DNA of 64,000 bases, from positions 1,550,001-1,614,000 of the forward strand of contig NC_016109.1 in NCBI RefSeq assembly GCF_000269985.1. The letters run 5' to 3'. This DNA is from Kitasatospora setae KM-6054 (lineage in GTDB: Bacteria > Actinomycetota > Actinomycetes > Streptomycetales > Streptomycetaceae). Positions 26,797 through 36,375 of this stretch are shown piece after piece. A program made the position numbers and the translations under genes. A model generated the notes under the pieces. That model did not search any database, was not told where the DNA came from, and worked only from the letters and a program-made list of their open reading frames with translations. The first letter of the stretch is position 1; each line of letters begins with the position of its first letter.

Positions 26797-28962
26797 ATGG
26801 GCAGCACGTCGGCAGCGCCCGGGGGCCGCGGACCGCTGCCCGCCGAGGTGACCAGCTTCGTCGGCCGGGCCGCCGAACTCGACGCGCTGGCCGCGCTGGT
26901 GGGCCGGGCCCGGCTGGTCACGGTGACCGGCCCGGGCGGGGTGGGCAAGTCCCGGCTGGCGCTGCGGGCCGCCGCCCGGCTGGCCGGCGGCTTCCCGGAC
27001 GGCGCGCACCTGGCCGAGGTCGGCCCGGTCCGCGACCCGCTGCTGCTCGGCCACGCCGTGCTGGAGGCGCTCCGGCTGACCGACCACACCGCCCGCCCGC
27101 CGCTGGACGTGCTGGTCGAGCAACTCGCCGACCGCGAGGCCCTGCTGGTGCTGGACGGCTGCGAGCACCTGGTCGACGCCTGCGCCGAGCTGGTGGACGC
27201 GCTGCTGCGCGCCGCGCCCGGCCTGCGGGTGCTCGCCACCTCCCGGCAGTCGCTGCGCGCCGCGGGCGAGCACCTGCTGCCGCTCGCCCCGCTGGCCGTC
27301 GAGCCGGCCGCCGGCCGGGGCGAGGCAGAGGCGGTGCTGCTGTTCGCCGACCGGGCGGCGGCGGTGCTGCCCGGCTTCCGGCTGGAGGGCCGGGTCCGGG
27401 ACGGCGTGGCGCTGCTCTGCCGTCGGCTGGACGGCATCCCGCTGGCGGTCGAGCTGGCGGCGGGCCGGCTGCGGGCGCTCTCGGTCGAGCAGGTGGCCGC
27501 CCGGTTGGAGGACCGGTTCCGGTTGCTCACCGGCGGCGACCGGACGGCCCCGGCCCGGCACCAGACGCTGCGCACCGCGATCGGCTGGAGCCACGAACTC
27601 TGCACCATGCAGGAACGTTCCCTCTGGGCCCGGCTCGCGGTCTTCGCCGGCGGCTTCGACCTGGACGCCGCCGAGTACGTCTGCGCCGGCAACGGCCTGG
27701 ACGCCGACGACGTGCTGGAACTCGTCGACTCGCTGGTCGACAAGTCCGTCCTGGAGCGGCTCGACGGCGAGGGCCCGGCCCGCTTCCGGATGCTCGACAC
27801 GCTGCGCGAGTACGGCGCCGGCTGGCTGCGGACCGGCGACGACGAGCCCCGGCTGCGGCGCCGCCACCGCGACTGGTACCTGGGCGTCGCCGCCTGGGGC
27901 GAGGTCGAGTGGTTCGGCCCCCGGCAGCCCGAGACCGCCGAGCGCACCCGGCTCGCCCACCCCAACCTGCGCGCCGCGCTGGAGTTCTCGCTCGCCGAGC
28001 CCGGCGAGGAGCAGCAGGCCCTCGTGCTGGCCGGCACCCTCTGGTACTTCTGGGTCGGCACCGGCCACCTCGGCGAGGGCCGGCACTGGCTGGACCGGGC
28101 CCTGGCGCTCGCCCCCGAGCCCACCGACGCCCGGGCCAAGGCGCTCTGGGTCACCGGCTACCTGGCCACCCTCCAGGGCGACCTGGACCGGGCCCGCCCG
28201 GTCCTGGAGGAGTGCCGCCGGCAGGCCCTGGAGACCGGCGACGACCGGGCGCTGGCCTACGCCGTCCACCGGCAGGGCTGCGCGGCCCTGATCGGCGACG
28301 AGCCGGCCCGCGCCGCCGAGCTGTTCGAGGAGGCGCTGTGGCACTACGACGCGCTCGGCGAGCTCAACTCCAACGTCCTGATGGCCATGTTCGAACTGGC
28401 CCTGGCCCACCTCTTCCAGGGCGACGAGGCGAACGGCCGGGCCTGGATGGAGCGGGTCCGGGAGACCTGCGAGGAGCACGGCGAGCAGTGGGCGTACGGG
28501 TACTGCCTGTACGCGATGGCCTTCGCCCGGCGGCAGGCCGGCGACCTGGGCCGGGCCCGGGCCCTCGCCCGCGAGTCGATGCGGCTCAACCACCTGTTCC
28601 GCGACCTGCTGGGCATCGTGCTGGCGATGGACCTGCTGGCGCTGCTGGCCACCGAGGGCCCGCGCGCCGACCTGTTCGAGGCCCGGGTGCTGCAGGGCGC
28701 CGCGCACCGGCTCTGGCGGGCCGTCGGCACCCCGTTCTTCGGCTCCCGCTCGTTCAACGGCCCGCACCTGGAGTGCGAGCGGCGGGCCCGGGCCGGCCTG
28801 ACCGAGGAGGAGCACGCGGCGGCCTTCCGGCTCGGCTCCCGGCTCGCCCTGGACGCCGCGGTCCGCCGCGCCCTGGAGGGCGGCCCGTCCCCCCGGGAAC
28901 GGGAAACGCCCCCGCGGTCCGGAGACCGAGGGGGCGTTCCGCTCGCGGGTCAGCGCGAGTAG
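26797..28962 (+). CDS. STAND/NB-ARC-type ATPase with helical repeats, apparently lacking its HTH
   Basis: 721 residues from the ATG at 26797. The P-loop is GPGGVGKS (45-52), Walker B is near LLVLDGCEH, a GLPL-like IPLAVELAAGRL follows, and then a winged-helix arm (LAVFAGGFDLDAAEYV). TPR-like repeats fill about 460-650. Streptomyces relatives usually end in a LuxR HTH. Here the C-terminus reads SPREREtpp, like the beginning of such an HTH, then goes out of family for about 20 residues. Its last codons overlap the rpsD stop by 13 bp and contain the rpsD terminator. Confidence 0.85.
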   Translation: MGSTSAAPGGRGPLPAEVTSFVGRAAELDALAALVGRARLVTVTGPGGVGKSRLALRAAARLAGGFPDGAHLAEVGPVRDPLLLGHAVLEALRLTDHTARPPLDVLVEQLADREALLVLDGCEHLVDACAELVDALLRAAPGLRVLATSRQSLRAAGEHLLPLAPLAVEPAAGRGEAEAVLLFADRAAAVLPGFRLEGRVRDGVALLCRRLDGIPLAVELAAGRLRALSVEQVAARLEDRFRLLTGGDRTAPARHQTLRTAIGWSHELCTMQERSLWARLAVFAGGFDLDAAEYVCAGNGLDADDVLELVDSLVDKSVLERLDGEGPARFRMLDTLREYGAGWLRTGDDEPRLRRRHRDWYLGVAAWGEVEWFGPRQPETAERTRLAHPNLRAALEFSLAEPGEEQQALVLAGTLWYFWVGTGHLGEGRHWLDRALALAPEPTDARAKALWVTGYLATLQGDLDRARPVLEECRRQALETGDDRALAYAVHRQGCAALIGDEPARAAELFEEALWHYDALGELNSNVLMAMFELALAHLFQGDEANGRAWMERVRETCEEHGEQWAYGYCLYAMAFARRQAGDLGRARALARESMRLNHLFRDLLGIVLAMDLLALLATEGPRADLFEARVLQGAAHRLWRAVGTPFFGSRSFNGPHLECERRARAGLTEEEHAAAFRLGSRLALDAAVRRALEGGPSPRERETPPRSGDRGGVPLAGQRE
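28904..28940 (-). terminator. rpsD terminator, inside the STAND reading frame
   Basis: Outer arms ACGCCCCC/GGGGGCGT (28906-28913, 28930-28937) and inner arms CGGTC/GACCG (28915-28919, 28924-28928) with a CGGA loop, 10 bp beyond the rpsD stop. Confidence 0.75.
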
Positions 28963-29564
28963 TACTCGACGACGAGCTGCTCGTCGCACACGACCGGGAC
29001 CTCGCGGCGCTGCGGCGCGCGGTCCAGGCGGAAGGCCAGGGCCTTCAGGTTGACCTCGAGGTACTTCGGGGTCTGGCCCTCGCCGGCGTTGCCGCCCTCG
29101 CGAGCCACCTGGAAGGGGACCTTCTCCTTGGACTTTTCCTTGACCGTGACGACGTAGCCCGGCTTCAGCTGGAACGACGGCTTGTTGACCTTCGCGCCGT
29201 TGACCTCGATGTGGCCGTGCACGACCATCTGACGGGCCTGGTAGATGGTGCGGGCGATGCCCGAACGCAGGACCAGGGCGTCGAGGCGGACCTCCAGCAG
29301 GCCGACCAGGGCCTCGCCCGTCTTGCCCTCGATCTTCTTGGCGGCCTCGAAGGCACGCGCCATCTGCTTCTCGCTGAGGTCGTACTGCGCGCGCAGACGC
29401 TGCTTCTCGGTCAGACGGACCTTGTAGTCAGAGTTCTGCTTGCGGCCGCGGCCGTGCTGGCCGGGCGGGTACGGACGGGCCTCGAAGTACTTGACGGACT
29501 TCGGGGTCAGCGGAACGCCGAGGGCACGGGCGATCTTGACCTTGGGGCGCTTCTGGTTCGCCAT
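28950..29564 (-). CDS. rpsD: 30S ribosomal protein S4
   Basis: 204 residues, MANQKRPKVKIARALGVPL onward, in the zinc-free (C-) form, with the S4 RNA-binding domain (ALVLRSGIARTIYQARQMVV, HGHIEVNGAKVN). It nucleates 30S assembly and in other bacteria represses its own translation. SD AGGAAAAGGA is 5 nt upstream of the ATG. It has a long leader with a terminator-like hairpin at 29632-29656. Confidence 0.97.
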   Translation of the reverse strand: MANQKRPKVKIARALGVPLTPKSVKYFEARPYPPGQHGRGRKQNSDYKVRLTEKQRLRAQYDLSEKQMARAFEAAKKIEGKTGEALVGLLEVRLDALVLRSGIARTIYQARQMVVHGHIEVNGAKVNKPSFQLKPGYVVTVKEKSKEKVPFQVAREGGNAGEGQTPKYLEVNLKALAFRLDRAPQRREVPVVCDEQLVVEYYSR

Positions 29565-29883
29565 GTTTCCTTTTCCTGTTCAGTTACGGCTGTCACCAGG
29601 TGTTGACGGAGGACGCTTCTCGCGGTCCGGAGAAAAACCGCCCGTTGCCGGACGGTCAGCCGCTCTCCGCGACCGGGCACTATGTGCTTGCACACGGGGG
29701 TCCGCCGACCGGTGAGGGTGGGGGGACGCCCGCGACACCGAAGGCCGGTGCGCGCCGCTCCTGGGGAACTCCCTTGCGGGAGAGCCCGGTTCGGTGCCCC
29801 GCTGGTGCGGCCGGTCGTTCCTCGCGGAACCCCGGGCCCGGGACACACCCCCCTACTATACGGGACCGTCCGACCCCCTCCGA
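29565..29883 (-). promoter_or_regulatory. rpsD leader / promoter region
   Basis: 319 bp without a gene between rarA and rpsD. On the minus strand it holds two vegetative-like -10 elements, TATAGT (29855-29860) and CATAGT (29679-29684). Neither has a convincing -35. A U-tract hairpin follows at 29632-29656. Any transcript from these -10s would carry the hairpin upstream of rpsD. Confidence 0.5.
29632..29656 (-). terminator. intrinsic terminator or attenuator in the rpsD leader
   Basis: On the minus strand ACCGTCCG-GCAA-CGGGCGGT forms an 8-bp stem (one G-U) with a GCAA tetraloop, followed at once by a T-tract. This is one of the few classical U-tailed terminators in the window. It lies about 70 nt before the rpsD ATG. 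It either ends rarA read-through or controls rpsD by premature termination. Confidence 0.6.
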
Positions 29884-31233
29884 CTACTCCCCCTTGAGCC
29901 GGGCCCTGGTCCACTCCGCGATGTCCGCGTACCGGGCCTCGCCGCCGCGCCTGGTCGGCCGGTAGTACTCCTTGCCGTGCACCTCGTCCGGCGCGTACTG
30001 CTGGGCGGCGATGCCCTCCGGCAGGTCGTGCGGGTACTGGTAGCCCTTGCCGTGCCCGATCTTCTTCGCGCCGCCGTAGTGCGCGTCCCGCAGGTGCGCG
30101 GGCACCGCGCCGGCCAGGCCCTGCCGGACGTCCGCCAGGGCGGCGTCGATGGCCAGGTACGCGGCGTTCGACTTGGGCGCCAGGGCCAGCGCGATCGCGG
30201 CCTGGGAGAGGATGATCCGGGCCTCCGGGAAGCCGATCAGCGCGACCGCCTGGGCGGCGGCGACGGCGGTGGGCAGCGCGGTCGGGTCGGCCAGGCCGAC
30301 GTCCTCGCTGGCGGAGATCATCAGGCGGCGGGCGATGAACCGCGGGTCCTCGCCCGCCTCGATCATCCGGGCCAGGTAGTGCAGGGTGGCGTCCACGTCG
30401 CTGCCGCGGATCGACTTGATCAGCGCGCTGGCCACGTCGTAGTGCTGGTCGCCGTCCCGGTCGTAGCGCACCGCGGCCTGGTTCACCGCGGTCTCGGTCG
30501 CCGCCAGGGTCAGCACCTTCTCGCCCTGCTCCAGCGCCGCCCCGGCCGCCGCCTCCAGCGTGGTCAGCGCCCGCCGGGCGTCGCCGCCGGCCAGCCGGAC
30601 CAGGTGGTCCTCGGCCTCCGGGCTCAGCTCGACGCTGCCGCCCAGGCCCCGCTCGTCGGCGGTGGCCCGGCGCAGCAGGATCCGGACGTCCTCGTCGGTG
30701 AGCGACTCCAGGGTCAGCAGCAGGGAGCGCGACAGCAGCGGGGAGATGACCGAGAAGTACGGGTTCTCGGTGGTCGCGGCGATCAGGGTGACCCAGCGGT
30801 TCTCCACGGCGGGCAGCAGCGAGTCCTGCTGGGCCTTGGAGAAGCGGTGGATCTCGTCCAGGAACAGCACGGTCTCCCGGCCGCTCATCCCGACCGCGCG
30901 CCGGGCGCCGTCGATCACCGCCCGGACCTCCTTGACGCCGTGCGTGATCGCCGAGAGCTCGACGAACCGGCCCTCCACCGCCTGGCTGATCACGTGCGCC
31001 AGCGTGGTCTTGCCCGTTCCCGGCGGGCCCCACAGGATCACCGAGCTGGTCGCCGCCGGGCCCTTCGACCCGGCGACCAGCCGGCGCAGCGGCGAGCCGT
31101 CCTTCAACAGCTGCCGCTGCCCGGCCACCTCGTCCAGCGTCCGCGGCCGCATCCGCACCGCGAGCGGGGCGCGCCCCGGCTCGGTGCTCTGGCGTTCCTC
31201 GGCGGCGTGCGTGAAAAGGTCGGGCTCGTCCAC
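29884..31233 (-). CDS. rarA: replication-associated recombination protein RarA (MgsA)
   Basis: 449 residues. AAA+ core: Walker [10 protein letters not shown], Walker [16 protein letters not shown], sensor 1 ATTENP and the arginine-finger region SPLLSRSLL. The MgsA-type C-terminal domain ([23 protein letters not shown]) is also present. It acts at stalled replication forks. GTG at 31233. It follows the YrdC gene by 44 bp on the same strand. Confidence 0.96.
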   Translation of the reverse strand: MDEPDLFTHAAEERQSTEPGRAPLAVRMRPRTLDEVAGQRQLLKDGSPLRRLVAGSKGPAATSSVILWGPPGTGKTTLAHVISQAVEGRFVELSAITHGVKEVRAVIDGARRAVGMSGRETVLFLDEIHRFSKAQQDSLLPAVENRWVTLIAATTENPYFSVISPLLSRSLLLTLESLTDEDVRILLRRATADERGLGGSVELSPEAEDHLVRLAGGDARRALTTLEAAAGAALEQGEKVLTLAATETAVNQAAVRYDRDGDQHYDVASALIKSIRGSDVDATLHYLARMIEAGEDPRFIARRLMISASEDVGLADPTALPTAVAAAQAVALIGFPEARIILSQAAIALALAPKSNAAYLAIDAALADVRQGLAGAVPAHLRDAHYGGAKKIGHGKGYQYPHDLPEGIAAQQYAPDEVHGKEYYRPTRRGGEARYADIAEWTRARLKGE

Positions 31234-31277
31234 GCCCCGAGCCTATGCGACGCCGCCGACAGCCCCGCTCCGCGGCC

Positions 31278-31898
31278 TTACTCGAAGCGCTCCGGGTCCC
31301 CCGCGCCGTACCGGACGATCTCGGCGGTGCCGTCCGAGAAGTCGACCACCGTGGTCGGCACCGTCCCGCAGTCGCCGGAGTCGACGACCGCGTCGAGGAC
31401 GTGGTCGAGGCGCTCCTTGATCTCCCAGCCCTGGGTCATCGGCTCCTCCTCGCCGGGCAGCAGCAGGGTGCTGGAGACCAGCGGCTCGCCGAGCTCGGCG
31501 AGCAGCGCCCGGGTGACCGCGTGGTCGGGGATGCGGACGCCGACGGTCTTCTTCTTGGGGTGCAGCAGCCGGCGCGGCACCTCCTTGGTGGCGGGGAGGA
31601 TGAAGGTGTAGCTGCCGGGGGTGGCGGCCTTGATCGCCCGGAAGACGTTGTTGTCGAGCTGGACGAACCTGCCCAGCTGGGCGAAGTCCTCGCACATCAG
31701 GGTGAAGTGGTGGCGCTCGTCGAGCTTGCGGATGGTGCGGATCCGGTCCAGCCCGTCCCGGTTGTCCAGTCGGCAGCCGAGCGCGAAGCAGGAGTCGGTG
31801 GGGTACGCGATGAGGGCGCCGTCCCGGATGCTCGCCACCACGGTGGAGACGGTGCGCGGCTGGGGCGTCTCGGGGTGCACGTCGAAGTACTTCGCCAT
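31278..31898 (-). CDS. YrdC/Sua5-family protein (L-threonylcarbamoyladenylate synthase-like)
   Basis: 206 residues of the YrdC/YciO fold: a nucleotide-binding GALIAYPTDSCFALGC near the N-terminus, KLDERHHFTLMCEDFAQLG, and GSYTFILPATKEVPRR, the KxR/S-type region. It may make the TC-AMP precursor of t6A; the YciO-like length leaves that open. The second Sua5 domain is absent. It begins 9 bp after the ppk2 stop. Confidence 0.88.
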   Translation of the reverse strand: MAKYFDVHPETPQPRTVSTVVASIRDGALIAYPTDSCFALGCRLDNRDGLDRIRTIRKLDERHHFTLMCEDFAQLGRFVQLDNNVFRAIKAATPGSYTFILPATKEVPRRLLHPKKKTVGVRIPDHAVTRALLAELGEPLVSSTLLLPGEEEPMTQGWEIKERLDHVLDAVVDSGDCGTVPTTVVDFSDGTAEIVRYGAGDPERFE

Positions 31899-31907
31899 TG
31901 CTCGACC

Positions 31908-32759
31908 CTACTGCCCGTGCTGCGCCAGCACGGCCGCGGCGTGGTCGAAGACGTACTTCTGGAGGTCGCGCGGGGGCCGCTGGTAGCCGCGCGGCTCGGG
32001 GCGGGGCGGCAGGGTGACGGCGGGCTTGACCACTTCGTGGTACGGGACGCTGGAGAGCAGGTGGGCGATCATGTTGATCCGGGCCCGGCGCTTGTCGTCG
32101 CTCTCGACCACGTTCCAGGGGGACTCGGGGATGTCGGTGTAGACGAACATCTCGTCCTTGGCCCGCGAGTAGTCCTCCCAGCGGGTGATGGACTCGACGT
32201 CCATCGGGGAGAGCTTCCACTGCCGCATCGGGTCGTCGAGCCGGTCGCGGAAGCGGCGCTCCTGCTCGACGTCGCTGACCGAGAACCAGTACTTGCGCAG
32301 CAGGATCCCGGCCTCGACCAGCATCCGCTCGAAGGTGGGGCACTGGTGCAGGAACTGCCAGTACTCCTCGTCGGTGCAGAAGCCCATCACCTTCTCGACG
32401 CCGGCCCGGTTGTACCAGGAGCGGTCGAACAGGACCATCTCGCCGGCCGCCGGCAGCTGCTCGGCGTAGCGCTGGAAGTACCACTGGCCGCGCTGGCGCT
32501 CGGTGGGCGCCGGGAGGGCGGCGATCCGGGCGATCCGGGGGTTGAGGTACTCGGTGACCCGCTTGATCGCGCCGCCCTTGCCGGCGGCGTCCCGGCCCTC
32601 GAAGACGATCACCATCCGGACGCCCTCGGTGCGGACCCACTCCTGGAGCTTGACCAGTTCGCGCTGGAGCCGGAGCAGTTCGTCCTCGTACGCCTTCTTG
32701 GGCATCCGCTTGCCGCCGGATCCCCGCTTGCCCGCCTTCGCACCCTTGGCCGCTGCCAC
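31908..32759 (-). CDS. ppk2: polyphosphate kinase 2
   Basis: 283 residues. PPK2 Walker A (FEGRDAAGKGG) and Walker B (LFDRSWYNRAGVE) flank a lid region rich in Arg/Lys (RRFRDRLDDPMRQWKLSP). It moves phosphate between polyphosphate and nucleoside di/triphosphates. I chose the GTG at 32759 (SD GGAGG, 6 nt); the first 20 residues are Lys/Gly-rich. It is the first gene of a ppk2-yrdC-rarA unit. Confidence 0.93.
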   Translation of the reverse strand: MAAAKGAKAGKRGSGGKRMPKKAYEDELLRLQRELVKLQEWVRTEGVRMVIVFEGRDAAGKGGAIKRVTEYLNPRIARIAALPAPTERQRGQWYFQRYAEQLPAAGEMVLFDRSWYNRAGVEKVMGFCTDEEYWQFLHQCPTFERMLVEAGILLRKYWFSVSDVEQERRFRDRLDDPMRQWKLSPMDVESITRWEDYSRAKDEMFVYTDIPESPWNVVESDDKRRARINMIAHLLSSVPYHEVVKPAVTLPPRPEPRGYQRPPRDLQKYVFDHAAAVLAQHGQ

Positions 32760-32929
32760 TGCGTACCTCCGCTCACCGCGCCGATGACGATCCCCCAGGC
32801 TAAGCCGCGGCGGGCGTCCGCGCAGGTCGGGCGGGCCTCCCCGGACGGGCACCGACGGACCCCCGTGCCGCCGGTGCCGGTCGCGCCGGGGAAGGCCGGA
32901 CAACTGTGCGACACCCCGGTGGTCCCGGT

Positions 32930-32941
32930 CCAATGCATTGG
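32930..32941. promoter_or_regulatory. palindrome upstream of the LysR gene
   Basis: CCAATGCATTGG is a perfect 12-bp palindrome ending 16 bp before the lysR ATG. It is AT-richer than its surroundings and could be an autoregulatory operator. Confidence 0.45.
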
Positions 32942-32957
32942 TCCATAACCTGGCGGC

Positions 32958-33923
32958 ATGGATGTGGACACCCGGATGTTGCGCTGCCTCGCGGTGGTCG
33001 GCGAGGAGGGCCAGCTGACCTCGGCGGCGGCCCGGCTGGGCGTGAGCCAGCCGACGCTGACCAAGCAGGTGCGGGCGCTGGAGCGGGAGTTGGGGGTGGA
33101 GCTGTTCCACCGCTCGCGGGCCGGGATGACGCCGACGGCGGCCGGCGCGGAGCTGCTGGCGCGCGCGGCGCCGCTGCTGGCCGGCTGGGAGGAGGCGCTG
33201 CGGGCGGTCCGGCGGGCGGCGGCCGGGGCGGGCGGGGAGCTGCGGGTCGGCTTCGAGGGCTCGACGATCAACCTGCTGGGCCGGGCCGCGGTGGAGGACT
33301 TCGCCCGCCGGATGCCGGGCTGGCGGCTCCGGATGCGGCAGAACGACTGGTTCGACGAGTCCTCCGGCCTGGCCTCCGGCGTGCTGGACCTGGCGCTGTG
33401 GCACGCCCCGGCGGCGCTGGCCGAGCGGTACGCGTGCCTGCCGCTGGGCACCGAGGAGCGCTGGGTGGTGGTGGCGGCCGACCACCGGCTGGCCGACCGG
33501 TCCGAGGTGGACGCGGCGGAGCTGTGGGACGAGCCGTTCGTGGCGATCCCGGAGCAGTCCGGGGCCTGGCGCGGCTACTGGCTGGGCGGTCCGGAGCGCG
33601 GCGAGCGGCCGGTGCGGATCGGCGCGGTGGCGCACAACGCGGACGAGTGGATGGCCGCGGTGGCCTGCGGGCAGGGGATCGGCTTCGCGCCGCGCTCGGT
33701 GGGCCGCCGGGCGGGCCGTCCGGACGTGCGCTGCCTGCCGGTGCGCGGGCTGGGCCCGAGCCTGGTGGGGCTGTTCCGGCTGCCGGGGCGGCCGGCCACG
33801 CCGGCCATGGAGGCGTTCGCCGAGTCCTGCCGGCTGCACCTGGAGGTGCAGTTCCGGGCGACCGGTGGCGGCCGGTCCCCCGAAGCGGCGGCCGCTCAGA
33901 CCTCGGCGAACGGCGCGGGGTAG
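32958..33923 (+). CDS. LysR-family transcriptional regulator
   Basis: 321 residues. The N-terminal wHTH (1-65, LTSAAARLGVSQPTLTKQVRALERELGVELFHR) is canonical, followed by a periplasmic-binding-protein-like sensor domain (about 90-300). It is convergent and overlaps by 28 bp with the GNAT gene, so the two share no divergent promoter. The target and ligand are unknown. Confidence 0.93.
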   Translation: MDVDTRMLRCLAVVGEEGQLTSAAARLGVSQPTLTKQVRALERELGVELFHRSRAGMTPTAAGAELLARAAPLLAGWEEALRAVRRAAAGAGGELRVGFEGSTINLLGRAAVEDFARRMPGWRLRMRQNDWFDESSGLASGVLDLALWHAPAALAERYACLPLGTEERWVVVAADHRLADRSEVDAAELWDEPFVAIPEQSGAWRGYWLGGPERGERPVRIGAVAHNADEWMAAVACGQGIGFAPRSVGRRAGRPDVRCLPVRGLGPSLVGLFRLPGRPATPAMEAFAESCRLHLEVQFRATGGGRSPEAAAAQTSANGAG

Positions 33924-34402
33924 CGGCACACGCCGTGCGGGACGCCGTCGGCGCCGGGCAGCGGCAGGGCCTGGAAGTACGTCTCCGGGACGTCGAACGG
34001 GCCGGTGATCCGGTGCCCGGCGGCCGGGGTGAAGCCGAACCGGCCGTAGTAGTCCGGGTCGCCGAGCACCACCACGACGCGCTCGCCGGCCTGGGCGGCG
34101 GCGTCCAGCGCGGCCCGCACCACGGCGGTGCCGACGCCCTTGCGCTGCCACTCGGGGGCGACCGCGACGGGCGCGAGCGCGAGGCCCTTGCCGTTGCCGA
34201 TCCGCAGCCGGGTGAGCAGCGCGTGGCCGATGACGACCTCGCGGTCGTCCACCGCGACCAGCGAGAGGGCGGGCAGCCAGGCGGCGTCGCGGCGCAGCGC
34301 GTCCACCAGGTCCGCTTCCTCGGGGCCGGGGAAGGCCGCCATGTGCACCCGCCGCGTCTCGGCGGTGTCGGAGGGGAGTTCGACTCTGGTTCGTACGGTC
34401 AT
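33896..34402 (-). CDS. GNAT-family N-acetyltransferase (YhbS-like)
   Basis: 168 residues from the ATG at 34402. The acetyl-CoA loop (APEWQRKGVGTAVVRAALDAA) and the YhbS-like LGDPDYYGRFGFTPAAGHRI are present, ending in GVCRYPAPFAEV. It probably acetylates a small amine. The 3' end overlaps the lysR gene by 28 bp, antisense. Confidence 0.9.
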   Translation of the reverse strand: MTVRTRVELPSDTAETRRVHMAAFPGPEEADLVDALRRDAAWLPALSLVAVDDREVVIGHALLTRLRIGNGKGLALAPVAVAPEWQRKGVGTAVVRAALDAAAQAGERVVVVLGDPDYYGRFGFTPAAGHRITGPFDVPETYFQALPLPGADGVPHGVCRYPAPFAEV

Positions 34403-34540
34403 CCTTGACCCTTCTTGCGCTCTGCACCCCGTTGTGCGGCCCACCGGGTGGTGCAGCGTTCCGGCCCCGGGCGGTGGCAGCCTACTCCTGGTGGCCGCGC
34501 ACCGGCCGGGGCCGGGACGAATCGTGATCTTTGTGATGCG

Positions 34541-34568
34541 CCGTCAGGACCGGACGGTCACCTGACGG
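34541..34568 (-). terminator. terminator of the metallohydrolase-hisS-aspS operon
   Basis: CCGTCAGG/CCTGACGG arms (34541-34548, 34561-34568) with inner ACCG/CGGT, 4 bp beyond the aspS stop. Confidence 0.7.
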
Positions 34569-34572
34569 TGGG

Positions 34573-36375
34573 TCAGGCGCCGCTCTCCGCCTCGGACTTG
34601 ACGCCGTCCTTGGCGCCGTCCTTGGCCTTGGGCTGGGCGTCCACGCCGGCCTCCCGGCGCTGGGCCGGGGTGATGGTGGTGGGGGCGCCGGTCAGCGGGT
34701 CGCCGCCGGTGGAGGTCTTCGGGAAGGCGATGACGTCCCGGATGGTGTCGTAGCCGCCCAGCAGGGTGACCACGCGGTCCAGGCCGAGCGCGATGCCGCC
34801 GTGCGGCGGCGGGCCGTAGTTGAAGGCGTCCAGCAGGAAGCCGAACTGCGCGGCCGCCTCCTCCTCGGACAGGCCGATCGCGTCGAACGCCCGCTTCTGC
34901 ACGTCGCGCTGGTGGATGCGGATCGAACCGCCGCCCAGCTCCGAGCCGTTCAGCACCAGGTCGTACGCGTTGGAGAGCGCGCTGCCCGGGTCGGTGTCGA
35001 AGGTGGCGAGCGACTCGGCGGTCGGCGCGGTGAACGGGTGGTGCACGGCGTGCCAGCCCTGGAACTCGCCCTTGTCGTCCTCGATCGGCTCGAACATCGG
35101 GAAGTCCACGACCCAGAGGAACGCCCACTGGGACTCGTCGATCAGGTCGCAGCGGCGGCCGATCTCCAGCCGGGCGGCGCCGAGCAGCTCCTGCGAGGCG
35201 GTCTTCTTGCCGGCGGCGAAGAACACCGCGTCGCCCGGCTTGGCGCCGGCCGCGGCGGCCAGGCCGGCCAGGTGCTCCTCGGACAGGTTCTTGGCGACCG
35301 GGCCGCGCAGCTCGCCGGTCTCGGCGTCCACCAGGACGTACGCGAGGCCGCGGGCGCCGCGGGCCTTCGCCCAGTCCTGCCAGGCGTCGAGCTGCTTGCG
35401 GGGCTGCGAGGCGCCGCCGGGCATCACGACCGCGCCGACGTACGGGGCCTGGAAGACCCGGAACTCGGTGCCCTGGAAGTACGCGGTGAGGTCGGTCAGC
35501 TCCTGGCCGAAGCGGACGTCCGGCTTGTCGGAGCCGTAGCGGGCCATCGCGTCGGCGTAGGCCAGCCGGGGCAGCGGGTCGGGGATCTCGTACCCGTGCA
35601 CGTCCTTCCAGATCCGGCCGACGATCTTCTCGCCGAGCGCCAGGACGTCCTCCTGGTCGACGAACGACGCCTCGATGTCGAGCTGGGTGAACTCGGGCTG
35701 CCGGTCGGCCCGGAAGTCCTCGTCGCGGAAGCAGCGGGCGATCTGGTAGTACCGCTCCATGCCGGCCACCATCAGCAGCTGCTTGAACAGCTGCGGCGAC
35801 TGCGGCAGGGCGTACCAGTGGCCCGGCTGGAGGCGGACCGGGACGAGGAAGTCGCGGGCGCCCTCGGGGGTGGAGCGGGTCAGGTACGGGGTCTCGATGT
35901 CGAGGAAGTCGTTCTCCTCCATCACCGTGCGGATGATGTGGTTGACCTTCGAGCGCAGCCGCAGCGCGCGGGCCGGGCCCTCGCGGCGCAGGTCGAGGTA
36001 GCGGTAGCGCAGCCGCACCTCCTCGTTGACCGAGCCGGGCTCGTACTCGGCGACCTGGAACGGCAGCGGCGCGGCCTCGGACAGCACCTCGATCGACTCG
36101 ACGACGACCTCGACGGCGCCGGTCGGGATGTCCGGGTTCTCGTTGCCCTCCGGGCGGACCCGGACCTCGCCGACCACCTTGACGCAGTACTCGGAGCGCA
36201 GCCCGTGCACCGACTCCAGGTCGCGGACCACGACCTGCACGGTGCCCGAGGCGTCGCGCAGGTCGATGAAGGCCACACCGCCGTGGTCGCGGCGGCGGGC
36301 CACCCAGCCGGCCAGGGTGACGGTGGTGCCGGCCTGCTCCGCGCGGAGCGTGCCCGCGTCGTGCGTGCGGATCAC
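34573..36375 (-). CDS. aspS: aspartyl-tRNA synthetase
   Basis: 600 residues. OB-fold anticodon domain ([23 protein letters not shown]), class II motif 2 ([15 protein letters not shown]), the bacterial GAD insert and motif 3 ([11 protein letters not shown]) are all present. The C-terminus after the core is a Lys/Asp/Ala-rich tail of about 25 residues. GTG at 36375 overlaps the hisS stop in GTGA. Confidence 0.98.
   Translation of the reverse strand: MIRTHDAGTLRAEQAGTTVTLAGWVARRRDHGGVAFIDLRDASGTVQVVVRDLESVHGLRSEYCVKVVGEVRVRPEGNENPDIPTGAVEVVVESIEVLSEAAPLPFQVAEYEPGSVNEEVRLRYRYLDLRREGPARALRLRSKVNHIIRTVMEENDFLDIETPYLTRSTPEGARDFLVPVRLQPGHWYALPQSPQLFKQLLMVAGMERYYQIARCFRDEDFRADRQPEFTQLDIEASFVDQEDVLALGEKIVGRIWKDVHGYEIPDPLPRLAYADAMARYGSDKPDVRFGQELTDLTAYFQGTEFRVFQAPYVGAVVMPGGASQPRKQLDAWQDWAKARGARGLAYVLVDAETGELRGPVAKNLSEEHLAGLAAAAGAKPGDAVFFAAGKKTASQELLGAARLEIGRRCDLIDESQWAFLWVVDFPMFEPIEDDKGEFQGWHAVHHPFTAPTAESLATFDTDPGSALSNAYDLVLNGSELGGGSIRIHQRDVQKRAFDAIGLSEEEAAAQFGFLLDAFNYGPPPHGGIALGLDRVVTLLGGYDTIRDVIAFPKTSTGGDPLTGAPTTITPAQRREAGVDAQPKAKDGAKDGVKSEAESGA

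Noticed and set aside
25575..29606. 1343-residue plus-strand open frame spanning DUF6167 to rpsD
   Set aside because: Out of frame with the STAND ATPase and antisense to rpsD; poly-Arg/Pro composition. The real gene is 26797-28962.
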